Shown here: positions 7,600-15,995 of the stretch, one piece after another
Layout: every line of letters begins with the position of its first letter
How positions within the stretch are numbered: the first letter of the stretch is position 1
Assembly (NCBI RefSeq): GCF_900547735.1
Contig: NZ_URHZ01000021.1
Coordinates: forward strand, 1-64,000
Reading direction: 5' to 3'
Length of the DNA stretch: 64,000 nt
DNA from: an uncultured Clostridium sp.
Lineage (GTDB): Bacteria > Bacillota > Clostridia > Lachnospirales > Lachnospiraceae
Program-made: the position numbers and the translations under genes
The notes under the pieces: generated by a model
The model's input: the letters and a program-made list of their open reading frames with translations, nothing else
Told to the model about the DNA's origin: nothing
The model's database searches: none

Positions 7600-8937
7600 A
7601 TGGAATATACATTATATCAGCTTCTCTGGTTCTTCCTCATCTATGCGGCCGCAGGATGGTGCGCCGGAGTCGCATTTTTCGCCGTGCGCAAAAGACGTTT
7701 TATCAATACAGGATTTTTAAATGCTCCCTGGTGTCCCATCTATGGTCTGGGCGCCGTGGTATTTTCTGTTTTTCTTCAGGAGCTGAAGGGTAATCTCTTC
7801 TTTCTGTTCCTGGGAGGAATGATTCTGTCCGCTTTCCTGACGTTCATTACCGGATTCATTCTGGAACGCCTGATACACAGGCGCTGGTGGGATTTCACCA
7901 AACAGCGGCTGCAGTTTGAGGGTTACATAAATCTGCCATACATGGCGGTCTGCGGCCTGGCTGCCGTGGTTTGTATCCATTTTACAAATCCCCTGGCGGT
8001 GAGGCTGCTGGAACTGATACCGGCATTCATTGGGAAAATAACGCTAATCGGGCTGTACTGTCTGCTGGCGATCGATCTTTCTGTTTCCCTGGCCGCCGCA
8101 TGGCGCATGAGAACCAGTCTGAAGGAACTGGAACAGGTGGCTGAGGAATTGAGGCGCGTCTCAAATTCGTTCGGCAATGCAATTACATCCAGAATTGAAC
8201 GGAGGATGGTGCGCGCCTACCCTAACCTGAGGGAACAGGCGGCCGAAAGGGCAGTGGCTGATCTGGCCGCGGTCCAGGCCGGCGCGGCGGATTCCATTTT
8301 TGCAAAGGGCTGCTGTTTTTACAAGCTGACCGGGCTGTTTTTTCTCGGAGCATTCCTGGGAGATATCACGGAAACAATTTTCTGCTACGCCACCACCGGA
8401 GTCTTAATGAGCCGGAGCAGCGTCGTTTACGGGCCTTTCAGCATTGTGTGGGGACTCGGCTGTGCCATGCTCACCGCATTCCTGTATAAATATAAAGATC
8501 GAAGCGACCGGTATATCTTTCTCGCCGGCACGGTCCTCGGCGGCGCCTACGAATATATCTGCAGCGTGTTCACCGAGCTGGTCTTCGGCACCGTTTTCTG
8601 GGACTACAGCGCCATTCCGTTTAACCTGGGCGGGCGTATCAACCTATTATACTGCTTTTTCTGGGGCATTGCCGCCGTCGTATGGCTGAAGGGACTTTAT
8701 CCCATTCTTTCCGCACTGATAGAGAAGATTCCCAAAAAGGCAGGAACCGCCGGAACCTGGATTCTGATCGTATTCATGGCGGTTAATATCACCCTGTCGG
8801 GGCTTTCGCTGGCCAGGTACTCGGAGCGGCAGACAAACCCGGCCGCGGAGCAAAACGCGGTCACCCTGTTTCTGGACGTGCACTTTCCCGACAGCCGGAT
8901 GGAACGGATTTATCCGAATGCGAAGCTGGTGGACTAG
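7600..8937 (+). CDS. PF06541-type membrane protein (putative ABC-transporter type IV), duplicated domain
   Basis: 445-residue polytopic membrane protein made of two related halves. Each has a membrane helix, then a conserved short loop (APWCPIYGLGAV in the first, SRSSVVYGPFSIVWGLG in the second), then further helices. An amphipathic linker (residues ~170-225, rich in Arg/Glu) joins them. This is the pattern of the CmpB/PF06541 family, common in Clostridia and without proven function. SD AAAGGAGAATAT gives the ATG at 7600. It converges on phzF with 37 bp between stops. Confidence 0.82.
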   Translation: MEYTLYQLLWFFLIYAAAGWCAGVAFFAVRKRRFINTGFLNAPWCPIYGLGAVVFSVFLQELKGNLFFLFLGGMILSAFLTFITGFILERLIHRRWWDFTKQRLQFEGYINLPYMAVCGLAAVVCIHFTNPLAVRLLELIPAFIGKITLIGLYCLLAIDLSVSLAAAWRMRTSLKELEQVAEELRRVSNSFGNAITSRIERRMVRAYPNLREQAAERAVADLAAVQAGAADSIFAKGCCFYKLTGLFFLGAFLGDITETIFCYATTGVLMSRSSVVYGPFSIVWGLGCAMLTAFLYKYKDRSDRYIFLAGTVLGGAYEYICSVFTELVFGTVFWDYSAIPFNLGGRINLLYCFFWGIAAVVWLKGLYPILSALIEKIPKKAGTAGTWILIVFMAVNITLSGLSLARYSERQTNPAAEQNAVTLFLDVHFPDSRMERIYPNAKLVD

Positions 8938-8974
8938 GTTTTAGCCGAATGTCTCTGTACGAAGTGTTGCGATA

Positions 8975-9748
8975 TCAGACCCGGAGTTCCGCAATGGAAT
9001 ACAGCGCCGCTTTTCCGGCTAATTTTACCCGTTTCCCATCCAGACGGCAGTACAGAATACCTCCCCGCTTTGAGGCCTGAACGGCTGTAATCCGCTCTTT
9101 TTTCAGCCGTTTTGCCCAATAGGGGACGATGTGGCAATGGCCGGAACCGCAGACCGCGTCCTCCGCCACGCCGCACTTTGGTGCAAAGGAGCGGGAAACA
9201 CAGTCTGCATCCGTCCCCCTGGCCGTGGCGTGAAGGAGCAGGCCGTCCAGCGATTTTACTTTTTCCTGATTTGGGTTCAGTGCCCTGATTATTTCCTCGT
9301 TTTCAAAAATACAAAGCAAATCGCGCCCCATGTAGGCCTCCGAGGGTACGGCCCCAATCGCGCCGGCCATCTCTTCCGTCACAGGCACCGGTGTCAGTTC
9401 ATACGCCGGAAAATCCATCTCATAAAGGCCGTCCCTTTTCTCAACAATCAACTCCCCGCTCAGCGTTTTAAATGTGATCTGTCCCGCTTCCGTTTCATAG
9501 TAGTTGAAAAGAACAAATGCACAGGCTAATGTCGCATGTCCGCAAAGGTCAATCTCACCGCCGGGAGTAAACCAGCGCAGTCGATATGTTTCACCTTCTT
9601 TTACCGCAAATGCGGTCTCGGAAAAATTATTCTCTATCGCTATGTTCATCATCAGTTCTTCTGAAATCCACGCGTCCAGGATACAAATAGCCGCCGGGTT
9701 TCCGTGAAACACCTGATCGGTAAAAGCGTCTGCCACATACTGTTTCAT
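8975..9748 (-). CDS. PhzF-family isomerase/epimerase
   Basis: 257 residues with the PhzF pattern: DAFTDQVFHGNPAAICIL at the start, NNFSETAFAV, RWFTPGGEIDLCGHATLA in the middle, and CGSGHCHIVPY late. The family has a diaminopimelate-epimerase fold with a catalytic Glu (in SETAF) and acts on small metabolites; the substrate is unknown. It is slightly short at the C-terminus compared with family members near 280-300 residues. It follows the YbaK-type gene on the same strand with a 47-bp gap. Confidence 0.88.
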   Translation of the reverse strand: MKQYVADAFTDQVFHGNPAAICILDAWISEELMMNIAIENNFSETAFAVKEGETYRLRWFTPGGEIDLCGHATLACAFVLFNYYETEAGQITFKTLSGELIVEKRDGLYEMDFPAYELTPVPVTEEMAGAIGAVPSEAYMGRDLLCIFENEEIIRALNPNQEKVKSLDGLLLHATARGTDADCVSRSFAPKCGVAEDAVCGSGHCHIVPYWAKRLKKERITAVQASKRGGILYCRLDGKRVKLAGKAALYSIAELRV

Positions 9749-9795
9749 TTTTCAAAATCCTCCCTTTATTAACCTCTATTGAAAATACTGCTCTT

Positions 9796-10293
9796 TCATG
9801 CGGATTGAGCCGCCCCCTCATGGACCGTCCACCCTTTGCAGACATCCACCCAGCCCGCCGCGTGGGAATGCGTTTCCAGCTCCGCCAGATCCAGTTGAAT
9901 CGTAGCGGTATCGATTCCCCCTGCGGTATGGACGGTGGAAAACCGTTTTAAGGAGATATCCAGATAAATCTCCACTCCCTCATTGACAGCAAAGGGACAC
10001 ACCGCCCCGGGCCGGTGTCCAATCAGCTCCTCTACCCGTTCACGGGGAACCATACCAGGTTTTTGATGAAAATACTGCTTAAACTTGGAACTGTTTACTC
10101 TTGTGTCTCCGGCCGTAACTATCATCACCGGCTTCCCGTCCACAAGAAAAGTAATGGCCTTGGCTATCTCAGCCTGAGTACAGCCAATGGTCTCGGCCGC
10201 ATGTTCCACGGTATCTCCCGTCTGCGTGCGGACCGTAATGCGATCCGCCAGGCCCGCCTGTTCAAAATAGGTTTTTACATTTTGATATGACAT
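9796..10293 (-). CDS. YbaK/EbsC-family aminoacyl-tRNA deacylase
   Basis: 165 residues. The YbaK fold is recognised from EIAKAITFLVDGKPVMIVTAGD, the Lys in AKAI, GHRPGAVCPFAV, and a late TAGGIDTATIQL. Family members hydrolyse mischarged tRNA (for example Cys- or Ala-tRNAPro), though many stand-alone homologues are untested. SD AAGGAG lies 7 nt before the ATG. It is divergent from the LysR gene across 120 bp, so LysR control of this gene and phzF is plausible. Confidence 0.87.
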   Translation of the reverse strand: MSYQNVKTYFEQAGLADRITVRTQTGDTVEHAAETIGCTQAEIAKAITFLVDGKPVMIVTAGDTRVNSSKFKQYFHQKPGMVPRERVEELIGHRPGAVCPFAVNEGVEIYLDISLKRFSTVHTAGGIDTATIQLDLAELETHSHAAGWVDVCKGWTVHEGAAQSA

Positions 10294-10413
10294 AGTACTT
10301 TCTCCTTATTGTAATTTGCTCTTGCCTCTGATTTGCTCTTAGTATATACTTCAGATATGCATAAGTAAAACGAATATTTCTAATGATTACTTTAGAGAAA
10401 GTGAAGTAAAAAC

Positions 10414-11283
10414 ATGAACCGATATATTGCCTTACAGAAAATCGTGGAGCTGGGCAGCTTTGCAAAAGCCGCCGACGCCCTGGGTTATACTCAGTCGGCC
10501 GTCAGCCAGATGATTTCCTCCCTGGAAAATGAACTTCAGATTAAACTGGTAAACCGGTTCCGGACAGGAACGAAACTTACCATTGAGGGCGAGGAACTTT
10601 ATCCCTACATCGAGCAGCTTGTTTATCAGTATTTTTCCATGCAGGAGAAAACGAAAGAGATTAAGGGGCTGGAGACCGGAGTCATACGCATGGGAACGAT
10701 CGCCAGTATCTCGGCCCACTGGCTCCCCGTACTGTTTAAAGAATTCCAGGAGCAGTATCCCGGCGTTGAATTTATTATCCACCAGGGCGACTACACCTCC
10801 ATCCAGGACTGGATTAAGGCGGGGGTTATCGACTTTGGCTTTATCAATCCTAACGCTGCAGGCGGGATTAAAACTCTGGTCCTGAAAGATGGAAATATGC
10901 CGGCCGTATTACCGGAGCATCATCCCCTTACCGAAAGAGATGTCATCCCTTTGGAGCTGCTGGCTTCCGAGCCGTTCATTCTGCTGGAAGAGGGTCATTA
11001 TTATGAGCCTTTAGAGGCATTTAAAGCCATCGGCTGCAAGCCGAATATTAAATACACGATCCACGATGACTACTCGATCATGACGATGATTGAGGCGGGA
11101 TTAGGGGTCAGTATCCTGGCGGAACTGATTTTGCACCGTACAAATTACCGCCTTGCGTTACGTCCGACCGATCCGCCGGTTACCCGCACGATCGCCATCG
11201 GATACAAGGATAAGGCAGGCCTGCCCATGGCCGCCAGACGCTTTATTGAGCACCTTCAGCTTCATATTGCGGAACTTCCATAA
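10414..11283 (+). CDS. LysR-family transcriptional regulator
   Basis: 289 residues. The N-terminal winged HTH (residues 1-60: MNRYIALQKIVELGSFAKAA..YTQSAVSQMISSLE) is followed by a periplasmic-binding-like effector domain (GVIRMGTIASIS.., late GLGVSILAEL). Divergent from the ybaK-phzF pair, the usual LysR layout. The effector is unknown. Confidence 0.92.
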   Translation: MNRYIALQKIVELGSFAKAADALGYTQSAVSQMISSLENELQIKLVNRFRTGTKLTIEGEELYPYIEQLVYQYFSMQEKTKEIKGLETGVIRMGTIASISAHWLPVLFKEFQEQYPGVEFIIHQGDYTSIQDWIKAGVIDFGFINPNAAGGIKTLVLKDGNMPAVLPEHHPLTERDVIPLELLASEPFILLEEGHYYEPLEAFKAIGCKPNIKYTIHDDYSIMTMIEAGLGVSILAELILHRTNYRLALRPTDPPVTRTIAIGYKDKAGLPMAARRFIEHLQLHIAELP

Positions 11284-11387
11284 TAAACTGTGTAATAGCT
11301 TCTCTAATAATTCACGTAAAAAAAGATAACAGCAGGCAACTGAGGAAACATTAGAAACTGGGAGCCCGGGAAGTTTTTCTATCTCAA

Positions 11388-11665
11388 AAAAGAAGCAGCG
11401 CATATTTTACGCTGCTCAGCTTGTCGACAAACTATACTTTCCTTATATCAGGAGTTTGAGGGTGTAACCCTCATTTCAAATCACGTAGGTGGAATTCAGT
11501 TCCGCCGTAGTGCTGAACTGCCGATTTCTAGGGGCTTTAGCCCTTGCGCGAGGAAATCGGCAGTTCTTCCTCCTGTGACTAGAATTTATAGCGTTATGCC
11601 ATAAATTCTACAGAGTGGCGACTTTGTCGACACTCTGAGCAGCGCATATTTTACGCTGCTTCTTT
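11388..11665. mobile_element. MITE-like structured element with hairpin ends
   Basis: About 275 bp between convergent genes, bounded by imperfect inverted ends (11,391-11,430 and 11,622-11,665). Each end carries the hairpin GCAGCG-9 nt-CGCTGC and a TTGTCGACA box. Inside are back-to-back hairpins: GAGGGTGTAACCCTC (11,458); GGTGGAA/TTCCGCC (11,488-11,506); a 14-bp stem GAACTGCCGATTTC / GAAATCGGCAGTTC (11,515-11,566); TAGAATTTAT/ATAAATTCTA (11,580-11,610); CAGAGTG/CACTCTG (11,611-11,637). No ORF. The outer hairpins end in T-rich tracts on the far side for each convergent gene, so both genes would transcribe the whole element before terminating. Confidence 0.7.
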
Positions 11666-11674
11666 TCTTATCAT

Positions 11675-13117
11675 TTAGTACGTATCCAGCGGAGGTTTCA
11701 CAGAATCGGGAAGCGGGCAGGTATATTTTCCGCCGTTTCTCTTCTTTACCTCTGCTTTGGCGGCTTCGATTACTTCCGGCCGCTCCATAGTCCTGACCGA
11801 TGCCAGAGCCATCACTTTGGCCGCGGTCAGCAGGCCTTTATGGGCCAGCGGGCTGCAGGACTGGGCCGTCATCTGCCATGTGTGGCCCACATTACCCACG
11901 CAGCAGGTAGCCATATTGATATTCAGCGTCGGAACTGCGTATCCTACGTCGCCTACATCGGTGGAGCCTGCCTCCAGCCTGATCTTCGACGGATCGAAGG
12001 AATGGATTTCACTGTCCAGAGGTTTTTCAAGGATTTCCTCCACTCTGTCGTCACCGTACCGTGCGGCAATTTCATTCCGGATCATCACCTGTGTCTGCTC
12101 ATTATAAGTTTCAAGGAACTGTCTTGCCAGACGGTAATCTTCTTCCGTCCACTGGGGAGCTCCTATCTCCTTCATACATTCATCCGCCACACCGGCCAGC
12201 GCAATGTTGGGAATATACTCGGTAAATGCCATTGCCAGTTCGCTTTCCACCGTTGTTCCGGTCATCATGGCCGCTCCCTTTGCGACATTGACAACGCGCT
12301 CATAAAGCTCCTTGACCTGGGAAACATACGGCGCCCTTACCTCGTAACGCACGGTTGCATGATCCTGAACCACGTTCGGGGCCGTGCCGCCCGCATCAAT
12401 ATAGGCATAATGGATTCTGGCTTCCGGTATTACATGTTCTCTCAGATAATTGCAGCCCACGCTCATAAGCTCCACACTGTCCAGGGCGCTTCTTCCCAGA
12501 TAGGGCGTTGCCCCTGCATGGGAACTGAGGCCCTTGAAATAGAAATTGGCTCCCATAATTGCATTGCTGTGCATCGGATCCACCTGATTCGCCGTAGCAG
12601 GATGCCATGTGTATACAAAATCCACATCATCAAACATCCCGGCCCTGGCCATGAACTGCTTGGAACCGGCTCCCTCCTCGGCCGGACAGCCGAAGTAAAT
12701 CACGGTTCCGTCCTTCTTAAATTCTTCCAGGTATTTCTTCACTGCAATCGCCGCAGCCAGGGAACCCGTTCCCAGTGCGCAGTGGCCGCAGCCATGTCCC
12801 GGAGCGCCTTCCTCTTCCTCTTTTTTCACCGGGACTCCCGCCTCCTGGCTCAATCCCGAAAGTGCATCGTACTCTCCCAAAATTCCGACAACCGGCTTTC
12901 CCGTACCAAAGGAAAATGTGCCTGTAAAACAGGTCGGGATTCCCGCTAACCCCGTTTCCACAGAGAATCCCGACTCTTTTAAGAGACTGCAAAGCAGCTC
13001 CGCCGATCGGTTCTCCTGAAACGGCAGCTCGGCAAATTTCCAGATCCGGTCATTGGCCTCCAGAATCCGTTTTTTTTCTTCCTCCACTGCTTTTTCAATG
13101 TACTCAATATCCGTCAT
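11675..13117 (-). CDS. M20-family amidohydrolase (AbgB-like aminoacylase)
   Basis: 480 residues from ATG 13,117, chosen because AAGGAGG lies 8 nt upstream; the longer GTG at 13,135 overlaps this SD. Zn-peptidase motifs are GILGEYDALSGLSQEAG, GHGCGHCALGTGS, CPAEEGAGS, the dimerisation-domain GLSSHAGATPYLGRSAL, and a late VGNVGHTWQ. It resembles p-aminobenzoyl-glutamate hydrolase subunit B and other N-acyl amino acid hydrolases. Encoded downstream of an amino-acid ABC importer, it likely processes an acylated or amide-linked amino acid brought in by it. Confidence 0.88.
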   Translation of the reverse strand: MTDIEYIEKAVEEEKKRILEANDRIWKFAELPFQENRSAELLCSLLKESGFSVETGLAGIPTCFTGTFSFGTGKPVVGILGEYDALSGLSQEAGVPVKKEEEEGAPGHGCGHCALGTGSLAAAIAVKKYLEEFKKDGTVIYFGCPAEEGAGSKQFMARAGMFDDVDFVYTWHPATANQVDPMHSNAIMGANFYFKGLSSHAGATPYLGRSALDSVELMSVGCNYLREHVIPEARIHYAYIDAGGTAPNVVQDHATVRYEVRAPYVSQVKELYERVVNVAKGAAMMTGTTVESELAMAFTEYIPNIALAGVADECMKEIGAPQWTEEDYRLARQFLETYNEQTQVMIRNEIAARYGDDRVEEILEKPLDSEIHSFDPSKIRLEAGSTDVGDVGYAVPTLNINMATCCVGNVGHTWQMTAQSCSPLAHKGLLTAAKVMALASVRTMERPEVIEAAKAEVKKRNGGKYTCPLPDSVKPPLDTY

Positions 13118-13159
13118 GCTTGATTCCTCCTTCACTCATCCGGCTTTCATTCCTTCATT

Positions 13160-13948
13160 CTACAGTACTTTTCCGAGGAATTCAATGGTTCTTGGATTCT
13201 TTGCATTTCCGAATATTTCTTCCGGTGTTCCCTGTTCCTGGATGGTCCCGTTATCAATAAAAAACACCCTGTCACTGACCTCTTTTGCAAATCCCATCTC
13301 ATGGGTGACAATCACAATCGTCATTCCCGACCCGGTCAGGGTCTTGATAACATTTAAAACTTCTTTCACCATCTCCGGATCCAGGGCCGAAGTCGGTTCG
13401 TCAAACAGCATCACTTCCGGTTCCATCGCCAGCGCACGCACAATGGCCAGCCTCTGCTTCTGGCCGCCCGAGAGCTTGCCGGGATAAACGTCCTTTTTAT
13501 CCAGAAGGCCGACACGCTCCAGAAGATCGCACGCCTTTTTCTCCGCCTCGGCCTTCGGAATCTTTTTCTCGAGAACCGGGGTGAGGGTAATGTTGTCAAT
13601 CACCTTCAGGTGAGGGAATACGTTGAAACTCTGAAACACCATTCCCATTTTCTGACGGAACTTATCGATGTTAACGGACGGGTCCGTGATATCGGTTCCT
13701 CTGAATGTCACCCTGCCCGACGTCGGTTCCTCCAGGCAGTTGAGGCACCGCAGAAACGTGCTCTTTCCTCCGCCGCTGGGGCCGATCACGGAGACCACTT
13801 CCCCCTCGTAAATACATTCCGTAATTCCTTTCAGCACTTCCAGAGTCCCAAAGGATTTTTTCAGATTCTCCACACAGATAACAGGCACGGCACCGGCCGG
13901 AACGCCTGCTCTCTCTTTACATAAGCTGCCGCTCTCTCTACCGCTCAT
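13160..13948 (-). CDS. Polar amino-acid ABC transporter ATP-binding protein (GlnQ type)
   Basis: 262-residue ATPase with Walker A GPSGGGKST, Q-loop MVFQSFNVFPHL, signature LSGGQKQR, Walker B VMLFDEPTSALD and H-loop IVIVTHEM. The first ~20 residues (MSGRESGSLCKERAGVPAGA) extend beyond the usual family start, so a later start near VPVICVENLKKSFG is possible. The ATG overlaps the permease stop by 11 bp. It powers the importer with the permease and lipoprotein encoded upstream. Confidence 0.93.
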   Translation of the reverse strand: MSGRESGSLCKERAGVPAGAVPVICVENLKKSFGTLEVLKGITECIYEGEVVSVIGPSGGGKSTFLRCLNCLEEPTSGRVTFRGTDITDPSVNIDKFRQKMGMVFQSFNVFPHLKVIDNITLTPVLEKKIPKAEAEKKACDLLERVGLLDKKDVYPGKLSGGQKQRLAIVRALAMEPEVMLFDEPTSALDPEMVKEVLNVIKTLTGSGMTIVIVTHEMGFAKEVSDRVFFIDNGTIQEQGTPEEIFGNAKNPRTIEFLGKVL

Positions 13949-14603
13949 TCCTGTTCATCCTCCATTCCGCATATTCCATAATTTTTCCCAAAACGGTTGT
14001 CACCATCAGATAAATGATTCCTGCTATCATCAGCGCCTCCACAGGACGGAAGGTCGCCGACGATATGGTTTTATACGATGTGGTGAGTTCGTTGATAAAA
14101 AATACGGAGGCGAGTGACGCCTGCTTAATCATGGTGATGAACTCATTGCCCAGGGCGGGCAGAATATTTTTCACGGCCTGAGGCAGGATAATCTGCGTCA
14201 TGGTGTGGCCGGCCGTCATGCCGAGACTTCTTGCAGCCTCGGTCTGTCCTTTATCCACCGCCTGGATTCCCGCCCTGATTACCTCGGCTACATAGGAACT
14301 GGCGTTGATAATGAGGGCGATAATGATGCAGGCAGTATCCGATATTTTCACCGGAAGAACCCTGGGTAAGAATATCCAGAAGAAATACAGTTGAAGCAGT
14401 ATCGGAGTGCCTCTCAACACCCAGATATAAAAACGCACAAACCACTGAAACGGCCTTATGCGTGTCAGCCGCATAACGGCCAGAATTGTTCCGATCAACG
14501 TGCCGCACAATACCGTGATTGCAGCCAGGCACAGGGTTCCGGCAAGGCCCTGTATATAGACAAAGCCGTACCGTTCCCACATTTTTATCATTGTCTCTAT
14601 CAT
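13938..14603 (-). CDS. Polar amino-acid ABC transporter permease
   Basis: 221 residues with about five membrane segments. The HisM/GlnP family loop is seen in YVAEVIRAGIQAVDKGQTEAARSLGM, and the coupling EAA-type sequence in TQIILPQAVKNILPALGNEF. Encoded 33 bp after the lipoprotein gene and overlapping the ATPase gene. Confidence 0.93.
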   Translation of the reverse strand: MIETMIKMWERYGFVYIQGLAGTLCLAAITVLCGTLIGTILAVMRLTRIRPFQWFVRFYIWVLRGTPILLQLYFFWIFLPRVLPVKISDTACIIIALIINASSYVAEVIRAGIQAVDKGQTEAARSLGMTAGHTMTQIILPQAVKNILPALGNEFITMIKQASLASVFFINELTTSYKTISSATFRPVEALMIAGIIYLMVTTVLGKIMEYAEWRMNRNER

Positions 14604-14636
14604 ATCCGAAGTCCTCCCGCCTTAATTCCGGCCCTG

Positions 14637-15602
14637 TTACAGGCCCAGACTCCGGGCATATTCCTTGTACTCTTCATACCACTTGGAATATACGCCTTCA
14701 TCAACGACTCCGTCTATGATTTCATTTACCTTATTCAGAAGCTCCGTCTCACCTTTTGTAATCCCGATCCGCGTTCCCTGCGTGGACTCATCCACCGTAA
14801 ACGCAAAATCCGGCACTATGGTCATGTCACAGCCGCTGTTGGCATCGATATAGAGCTGCGCTGTGGTGATTGAGGTGATGACGGCATCTGCTTTTCCTTC
14901 CTGTACCATCAGGAAACCGTCCGTGGTAGCCGAAACGCGTTTCAGTTCCCTGTAAGCCGGAACCTGTTCGCCTGCAAACATCTCCTGCAGGGAACCGCTC
15001 TGGACGACAATCGTCTTGTCGGCCAAATCGTCCGCGTTTCTGATTTGATTTAGATTTTCTGTGCGCACCATGAGACCGTACTCTATCTTCTCATCATCGA
15101 AATAGTATCCGTTGGAAAGCTCCATTGCCTCTGCTCTGGCGGGAGTGTAAGCGAGGGCCGAAATGGCCATGTCATATTTGCCTTCCGTGATACCGCTGAG
15201 TACGGATTCAAAATCCAGAGGGACAATACGGCACTCGACTCCCAGTTTATCCGCGATATACCTGGCGAGTTCAATATCGGCGCCGACGTACTTGTCGTTC
15301 CCCTGTTTGGAAGGATCGATGAACTCATTCGGCGCAAAATACGGTTCTGTCGCAACTTCGATGTAACCGCGCTCTAAAATATCGGCGAGGCGGCTGCCGG
15401 ATGCAGAATCTGAATGGGCTGCTTCAGAGCTTTCTGAACCGGATACGGGCGATGATGACTCGTTTGTATCATGATGCAGAGAACTCTCCTCATTTGCTAC
15501 TGTCGGCGCCTGACCAATCATGGAACAGCCGCTGAGCATTGTCGTGGACAGTAAAGCGGCGGCTACGGAAGCGGCCAGCTTTTTCACTTGATTCTTTCTC
15601 AT
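14637..15602 (-). CDS. Amino-acid ABC transporter substrate-binding lipoprotein
   Basis: 321 residues. A lipoprotein signal ends at LSGC (Cys26), a Ser/Glu-rich linker spans residues 30-70, and a bacterial extracellular solute-binding type 3 domain follows (GYIEVATEPYFAPNEF.., GADIELARYIADKLGV, YDMAISALAYTPARAE). The solute is probably a polar amino acid or conjugate. SD CAGGAGGAAGG precedes the ATG. First gene of the SBP-permease-ATPase-M20 operon. Confidence 0.93.
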   Translation of the reverse strand: MRKNQVKKLAASVAAALLSTTMLSGCSMIGQAPTVANEESSLHHDTNESSSPVSGSESSEAAHSDSASGSRLADILERGYIEVATEPYFAPNEFIDPSKQGNDKYVGADIELARYIADKLGVECRIVPLDFESVLSGITEGKYDMAISALAYTPARAEAMELSNGYYFDDEKIEYGLMVRTENLNQIRNADDLADKTIVVQSGSLQEMFAGEQVPAYRELKRVSATTDGFLMVQEGKADAVITSITTAQLYIDANSGCDMTIVPDFAFTVDESTQGTRIGITKGETELLNKVNEIIDGVVDEGVYSKWYEEYKEYARSLGL

Positions 15603-15718
15603 GTTTCCTTCCTCCTGTCTTAATATTTTAGCCTCTGGTGCTTATTTCAGATGAAGCTCCCGCCGGTTTGAAATGATTTCAGCGTTCACTTTAGTCTGCT
15701 ACCATGCTAATTCATGAA

Positions 15719-15775
15719 ATTATATCTGGCGAATCGCCGGCTGTCAAGTATTTTTTACTGTACAAAAAAGTACTT
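15719..15775 (-). promoter_or_regulatory. Strong sigma-A promoter of the amino-acid ABC operon with upstream inverted repeat
   Basis: TTGACA (15,742-15,747), a spacer of exactly 17, then TATAAT (15,719-15,724) on the minus strand. Just upstream of the -35 an A/T-rich inverted repeat AAGTACTTTTTT / AAAAAATACTT (about 15,745-15,775) encloses GTACAGT and could be an operator. Confidence 0.8.
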
Positions 15776-15837
15776 TTCGTTTGTATACATTGATTTTACA
15801 AGGAAAATTGACGAGAATTTTTTTATAATCGGATAGC

Positions 15838-15917
15838 AACGAAAAGCACGCTTTGCGAACTTTTCACTGCCGCTCAACAACGAAAAGCACACTTTGCGGA
15901 CTTTTCATTGCCGCTCC
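15838..15917. repeat. Hairpin repeat family B, two tandem copies
   Basis: Two near-identical 40-bp units (15,838-15,876 and 15,880-15,917) of AACGAAAAGCACGC-TTTGCG-AACTTTTCA then TGCCGCTC. Each can fold through GAAAAG/CTTTTC. One more copy is at 5,535-5,577. The run ends exactly at the T-tract of the next terminator. Confidence 0.75.
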
Positions 15918-15946
15918 AAAAAAGGCCTCAGCAAATTGCTGAGGCC
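15917..15946 (-). terminator. Terminator of the hybrid kinase gene
   Basis: Arms GGCCTCAGCA / TGCTGAGGCC (15,924-15,946) with six T on the minus side (15,918-15,923). Confidence 0.85.
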
Positions 15947-15995
15947 GGGCCGGGTAGTTTCCGGTATTTAATTTAATGCCTGTTTGCAGGCCAAT

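Noticed and set aside
11840..12949. 369-codon plus-strand frame inside the M20 gene
   Set aside because: Antisense shadow of a well-recognised peptidase.
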